DNA of 64,000 nucleotides from Limonium bicolor (Eukaryota; Streptophyta; Magnoliopsida; Caryophyllales; Plumbaginaceae). The stretch is from the NCBI GenBank assembly GCA_023374045.1, contig CM041783.1:121335503-121399502 (forward strand). The letters are read 5' to 3'. Position 1 is the stretch's first letter. Each line of letters begins with the position of its first letter. Positions 60,529 through 64,000 of this stretch are shown here, in pieces. The position numbers and the translations under genes were made by a program. Below the pieces are notes generated by a model. It saw nothing but the letters and a program-made list of their open reading frames with translations. It was not told where the DNA came from and ran no database searches.

Positions 60529-63500
60529 CTAAGAAGCAAACAATGACGGGTGCTTCGCCTTCATCTTTTCTTCCAGCTCCCAAGTGGCCTCTTCAACGTC
60601 CTGGTTAGACCAGAGGACCTTCACCAGTCTCACGGACTTATGGCGAGTGTCTCGAGTCTTAGTATCCAGAATCCGTACCGGAGTTTCCACTGATCGCATG
60701 GTTGGCTCTAAGGTTAGCCTTTCAGGCTGAAGCACATGAGACGGATGAGACATATACTTCTTCAACTGGGACACATGAAATACATCATGTACCTGCCCAG
60801 CTCGGCGGGTAAATCAAGTCTATAAGCTACCGGGCCAATCCGCTCCGTCACAACATAAGGACCCACATATTTCGGGCTCAACTTGCCCTTCTGGCCAAAA
60901 CGAAATACTCCTCCCTTCATGGGGGATACCCTAAGAAATACCTGATCGCCTACGGCGAACTCCAGGTCACGTCTGCGCACATCAGCGTACGACTTCTGTC
61001 TATCCTGAGCTGCTTTCATGTTAGCCCGGATCTGGCGAACTTCTGCCTGAACCTGTTCCAGATACTCTGGTCCTATAATGACCGTCTCACTCGACTCATC
61101 CCAGCATAAAGGCGTGCGGCATGGTCTACCGTACAATGCCTGGAAGGGAGACATCTTGATCGAATATGGTAACTGTTGTTGTAACTAAACTCGATCAGAT
61201 GTAACTTATCAATCCAGCTGGTCTGAAAGTCAAGTGCACATGCACGTAACATATCCTCAAGTGTCTGGATGGTGCGCTCACTCTGACCATCTGTCTGTGG
61301 ATGAAACGCTGTGCTCAATTTCAGTTCAGTACCTAGTGCCTCTCGTGTGGACTTCCAATATCTGGATAGAATCTGGTATCTCTGTCGGATACAATCGTTT
61401 TCGGAACCCCATGATGTCTTACAATCTCTTTGTCGAAGAGCTCTGCAAGCTTAGCCACTTTCCAGGTGTCCTTCATCGGTATGAATCGAGCCACCTTGGT
61501 CAGTCGGTCTACCACAACCCAAATCATGTTCAAACCTCCCCTCGTAGGCGGAAGCCCTACCACGAAGTCCATAGATATGTCATGGAACTTCCACTCCGGC
61601 ACTGGCATTGGCTGCACCATACACCAGGCCGTCGGTGCTCAAACTTGACCTTCTGACAAGAGACACCTCAACATAGTCATTCACATCCTTTTTCATTCCA
61701 GCCCACCAGAAATATCTTTTCATACCTTATACATCTTTGAAGCTCCGGGGTGAATCGAAGTAGTAGAACAATGGGATTCACTCAATATGCGCTCCTTCAG
61801 CTCAGCGCTACTCCTGGTATACACAACCGGCCATTAAGCCTAATCAGGTCATCATCGTGGAGTCTGAAGTCGTACTTCTGACCCTCGAATGTGCCATCAA
61901 TAAGCTTCTGTCTAATCTCCATCATGTACTGATCCGTCATCTGAGCACTCCGCACCTCTTCAACCAAGCCAGTATGAGAGACTAGCGAATGGAGAGAGTG
62001 TGCTCGGCGACTCAATGCGTCAGCTACCACATTTGCCTTACCCTCCTTGTACTGTAAATTGATGTCATAATCATTTAAGAATTCAACCCACCTTCTCTGC
62101 CTCATGTTCAACTCTTTCTGAGTGAACAAGTATTTCAAACTCTTGTGGTCGAATAGATTGTCACGCTTACCCCATACAAATGATGTCGCCATATCTTCAG
62201 TGCGAAGACAATGGCCCCCAATTCTAAATCGTGGGTAGGGTAGTTCTCCTCATGCTTCTTCAGCTGACGGGAGGCGTAAGCCACGACCTTCCCGTGTTGC
62301 ATCAACACACAACCCATACCCCTGCCTGATGCGTCGCAATAGACCTCAAAACCATCTGGACCGTCTGGTAATGTCAGAACCGGTGCAGATGTCAGAGCAT
62401 CCTTGAGACTCGTGAAAGCACTCTCACAGTCGACTGTCCACTCGAATGGTGCATCCTTTTTCATCAAGGAAGTCATCGGCTTCGAGACACTGGAGAAGTC
62501 CTTCACAAACCTCCTATAATAACCTGCCAGGCCGAGGAAGCTCCTGATGTCGGTAACTGTCTTCGGCCTAGGCCAGGTGCGCACTGCATCTATCTTTGCC
62601 GGATCAACAGCGATCCCGGCCTCAGAAATCACATGTCCAAGGAAGATACTTGGTTCAACCAAAATTCACACTTAGAAAACTTAGCATACAGCTGATTCTT
62701 TCTCAATGTCTGCAATACATCTCTCAGGTGGCTTTCATGCTCACCTCTCGATTTCGAATACACAAGTATGTCATCGATGAAGACTACCACTGATTTGTCC
62801 AACTGATCTTGGAACAAACGGTTCATTAAGTCCATGAACTTTGCTGGTGCATTTGACAAGCCAAACGGCATAACTGTGAACTCATAATGCCCATACCTAG
62901 TTCTGAAGGCTGTCTTTTCGATATCACTGTCACGGATGGCAATCTGGTGGTATCCGGAACGTAGGTCTATCTTGGAGAATACTGATGCTCCCCTCAGCTG
63001 ATCAAATAGATCGTCGATGCGTGGTAAAGGGTAACGGTTCTTCACCGTAACAGCATTCAGCTCCCGATAATCAATACATAGGCGGAGGCTACCGTCCTTC
63101 TTCTTCACGAAGAGGACCGGCGCTCCCCATGGTGAAACACTAGGGCGGATAAAGCCCTTGTCGAGTAGGTCTCTCAGCTGCTCCTTGAGCTCTGTCATCT
63201 CTGCTGGAGCCATACGGTAAGGTGCTTCGCAATGGGTCCGGTGCCCGGAACTAGATCAATCTCAAACTCAACCTCTCGTGCTGGCGGCATGCCCGGCAGT
63301 TCCTTAGGAAATACATCAGGAAACTCCGACACTACCGGCACATCTGGGCTAAACTCAGGGTCTCCCTCTATGTCCTGGACATAGCAGAGGTACACATCAT
63401 TTCCTCGTCGCAACTCACGATACATGGCCATGGCGGTGATGATCTGTGTCGAAGGCTCCCTGGGCCTCTGGCGGTATGATATAGTAACCCCAGATGGACT

Positions 63501-63900
63501 CCGAAGAAGCAGTCGATGCTCGGCACATAGGATTCTACCCTTGTACCGCTCCAACCAGTTCATCCCGACAATCACATCAAAACTAGTCCGTCAAACTCTA
63601 TCAAGTCGATCGGAAACTCCTCATCCATGATTCGAACAACAGCATCTCGGTAGTAGCGGGTACACCTGATCCGCTCTTTCGACGGGAGAGTGACCACGAA
63701 GTCTGGCATCTCTTCACCGTCTAACCCCAGCCTCTTCGCAAATGATAGCGAAATAATGTGTGTGAGGCCCCAGAGTCGAACAAGATCGATGTATCCACGC
63801 CATTCACTGGAAAGGTACCGGTGAGGATTGTGTGTGCCGCTCTTGCCGGCTTCTGCCTTATTGCAGACATTCAGTATACCTCCCGTTCCGAGTGCACAGC
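60529..63900 (-). CDS. pol: E5 Pol polyprotein, frames broken by small indels
   Basis: Same protein as E2 Pol. Minus strand from the splice acceptor at 63901 (CTAATTC on the plus strand) to TAG at 60529. Contains protease FDSGAS (near 63775), RT ([21 protein letters not shown] near 62777), RNase H (YCDASG, DALSRRA), integrase ([23 protein letters not shown]), GPY module and chromodomain-like tail (VKVLW, VEEATWE). Breaks of one or two bases occur near 63770, 63590, 63220, 62645, 62150, 61800, 61660, 61340, 61165 and 60800. The RT segment 62629-63213 is open where E2 is broken at 15783, so the breaks are mostly private to each copy. Gag and AlkB would lie upstream, outside the window. Confidence 0.92.
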
Positions 63901-64000
63901 CTAATTCATTGGCAAACTCATAAGTATACGGTAGTAACAACACGTTGATACACTCCAAAACAACATTCCCTTTATTCATTAACACAGTCTTTACACCATA
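63901..64000 (-). other. E5 spacer upstream of the pol exon
   Basis: Aligns with E2 14500-14594, the stretch between the AlkB stop codon and the pol acceptor. It shows that E5 shares the post-AlkB spacer, so an AlkB exon is expected just beyond the window. Confidence 0.7.

Larger units (their letters stand above)
56418..64000 (-). mobile_element. E5, 3' part of an E2-family element, continuing beyond the window
   Basis: Minus-strand element with a 3' LTR at 56418-60241 (its outermost 60 bp or so lost at the E4 junction), twin polypurine tracts, pol and the spacer upstream of pol. Pol and LTR match E2 closely. By alignment, base 64000 corresponds to E2 position 14500, so the AlkB stop codon should lie about 82 nt beyond the window. 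Confidence 0.9.

Overview
This window is plant nuclear heterochromatin built almost entirely from long-terminal-repeat retrotransposons of the Ty3/Gypsy class. The signs are 4-kb LTRs with TG...CA ends, an initiator-tRNA-Met primer site, polypurine tracts, chromovirus (Tekay/Del-like) gag-pol proteins, 5-bp target duplications and nested insertions. I found no convincing host gene, tRNA, rRNA or CRISPR. The sequence fits a large flowering-plant genome; I cannot name the species. A 500-base N run (8300-8799) hides one element junction.

Layout. E1 (+, 1-8299): decayed element with 5' LTR, gag, an AlkB-like dioxygenase exon and pol up to reverse transcriptase, then the gap. E2 (+, about 8800-22213): nearly complete element with LTR, PBS, gag, AlkB, pol, twin polypurine tracts and 3' LTR. 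A non-coding flank (22214-23274) follows. E3 (-, 23275-44408, target duplication ATATA): complete but non-coding element with both LTRs, PBS and PPT. Its left LTR carries two nested LTRs (25197 to about 29818, and 31055-33259 with duplication TTAAC). AT-rich LTR-like debris fills 44414-47432. E4 (-, 47433-56417): 3' LTR, itself invaded by a solo LTR (48387-50837, duplication CCTAA), plus a broken RNase H-integrase-chromodomain fragment. E5 (-, 56418-64000): same family as E2, with 3' LTR and pol up to the protease; its gag side lies beyond the window.

The main discovery candidate is in E1 and E2. Both encode, between Gag and Pol, a 2-oxoglutarate/Fe(II) dioxygenase of the AlkB family, with the HxD...H...R residues visible. 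Both show the same splice logic. One phase-1 donor at the end of gag can join in frame either to the AlkB exon, which ends in a stop, or to the pol exon. Without splicing, a stop codon follows the donor within 9-21 nt. Two further introns interrupt gag at the same places in both elements. This suggests alternative splicing that yields Gag-AlkB or Gag-Pol from one element, an unusual layout for Ty3/Gypsy.

The LTRs hold further structure. Hairpin-forming repeat arrays lie about 2.2 kb into the LTR in E1, E2 and E3, and near the middle in E5. Their core word differs between families and even between E2 and E5, which otherwise share an LTR. A short stem lies shortly before the LTR end, and small hairpins abut both polypurine tracts; both kinds show compensatory base changes between elements. 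Many coding breaks in E2 and E5 are single-base indels, so uncorrected assembly error is a serious alternative to true decay there. E1 and E4 are genuinely decayed. All splice sites, LTR ends and homologies were read by eye from the sequence.
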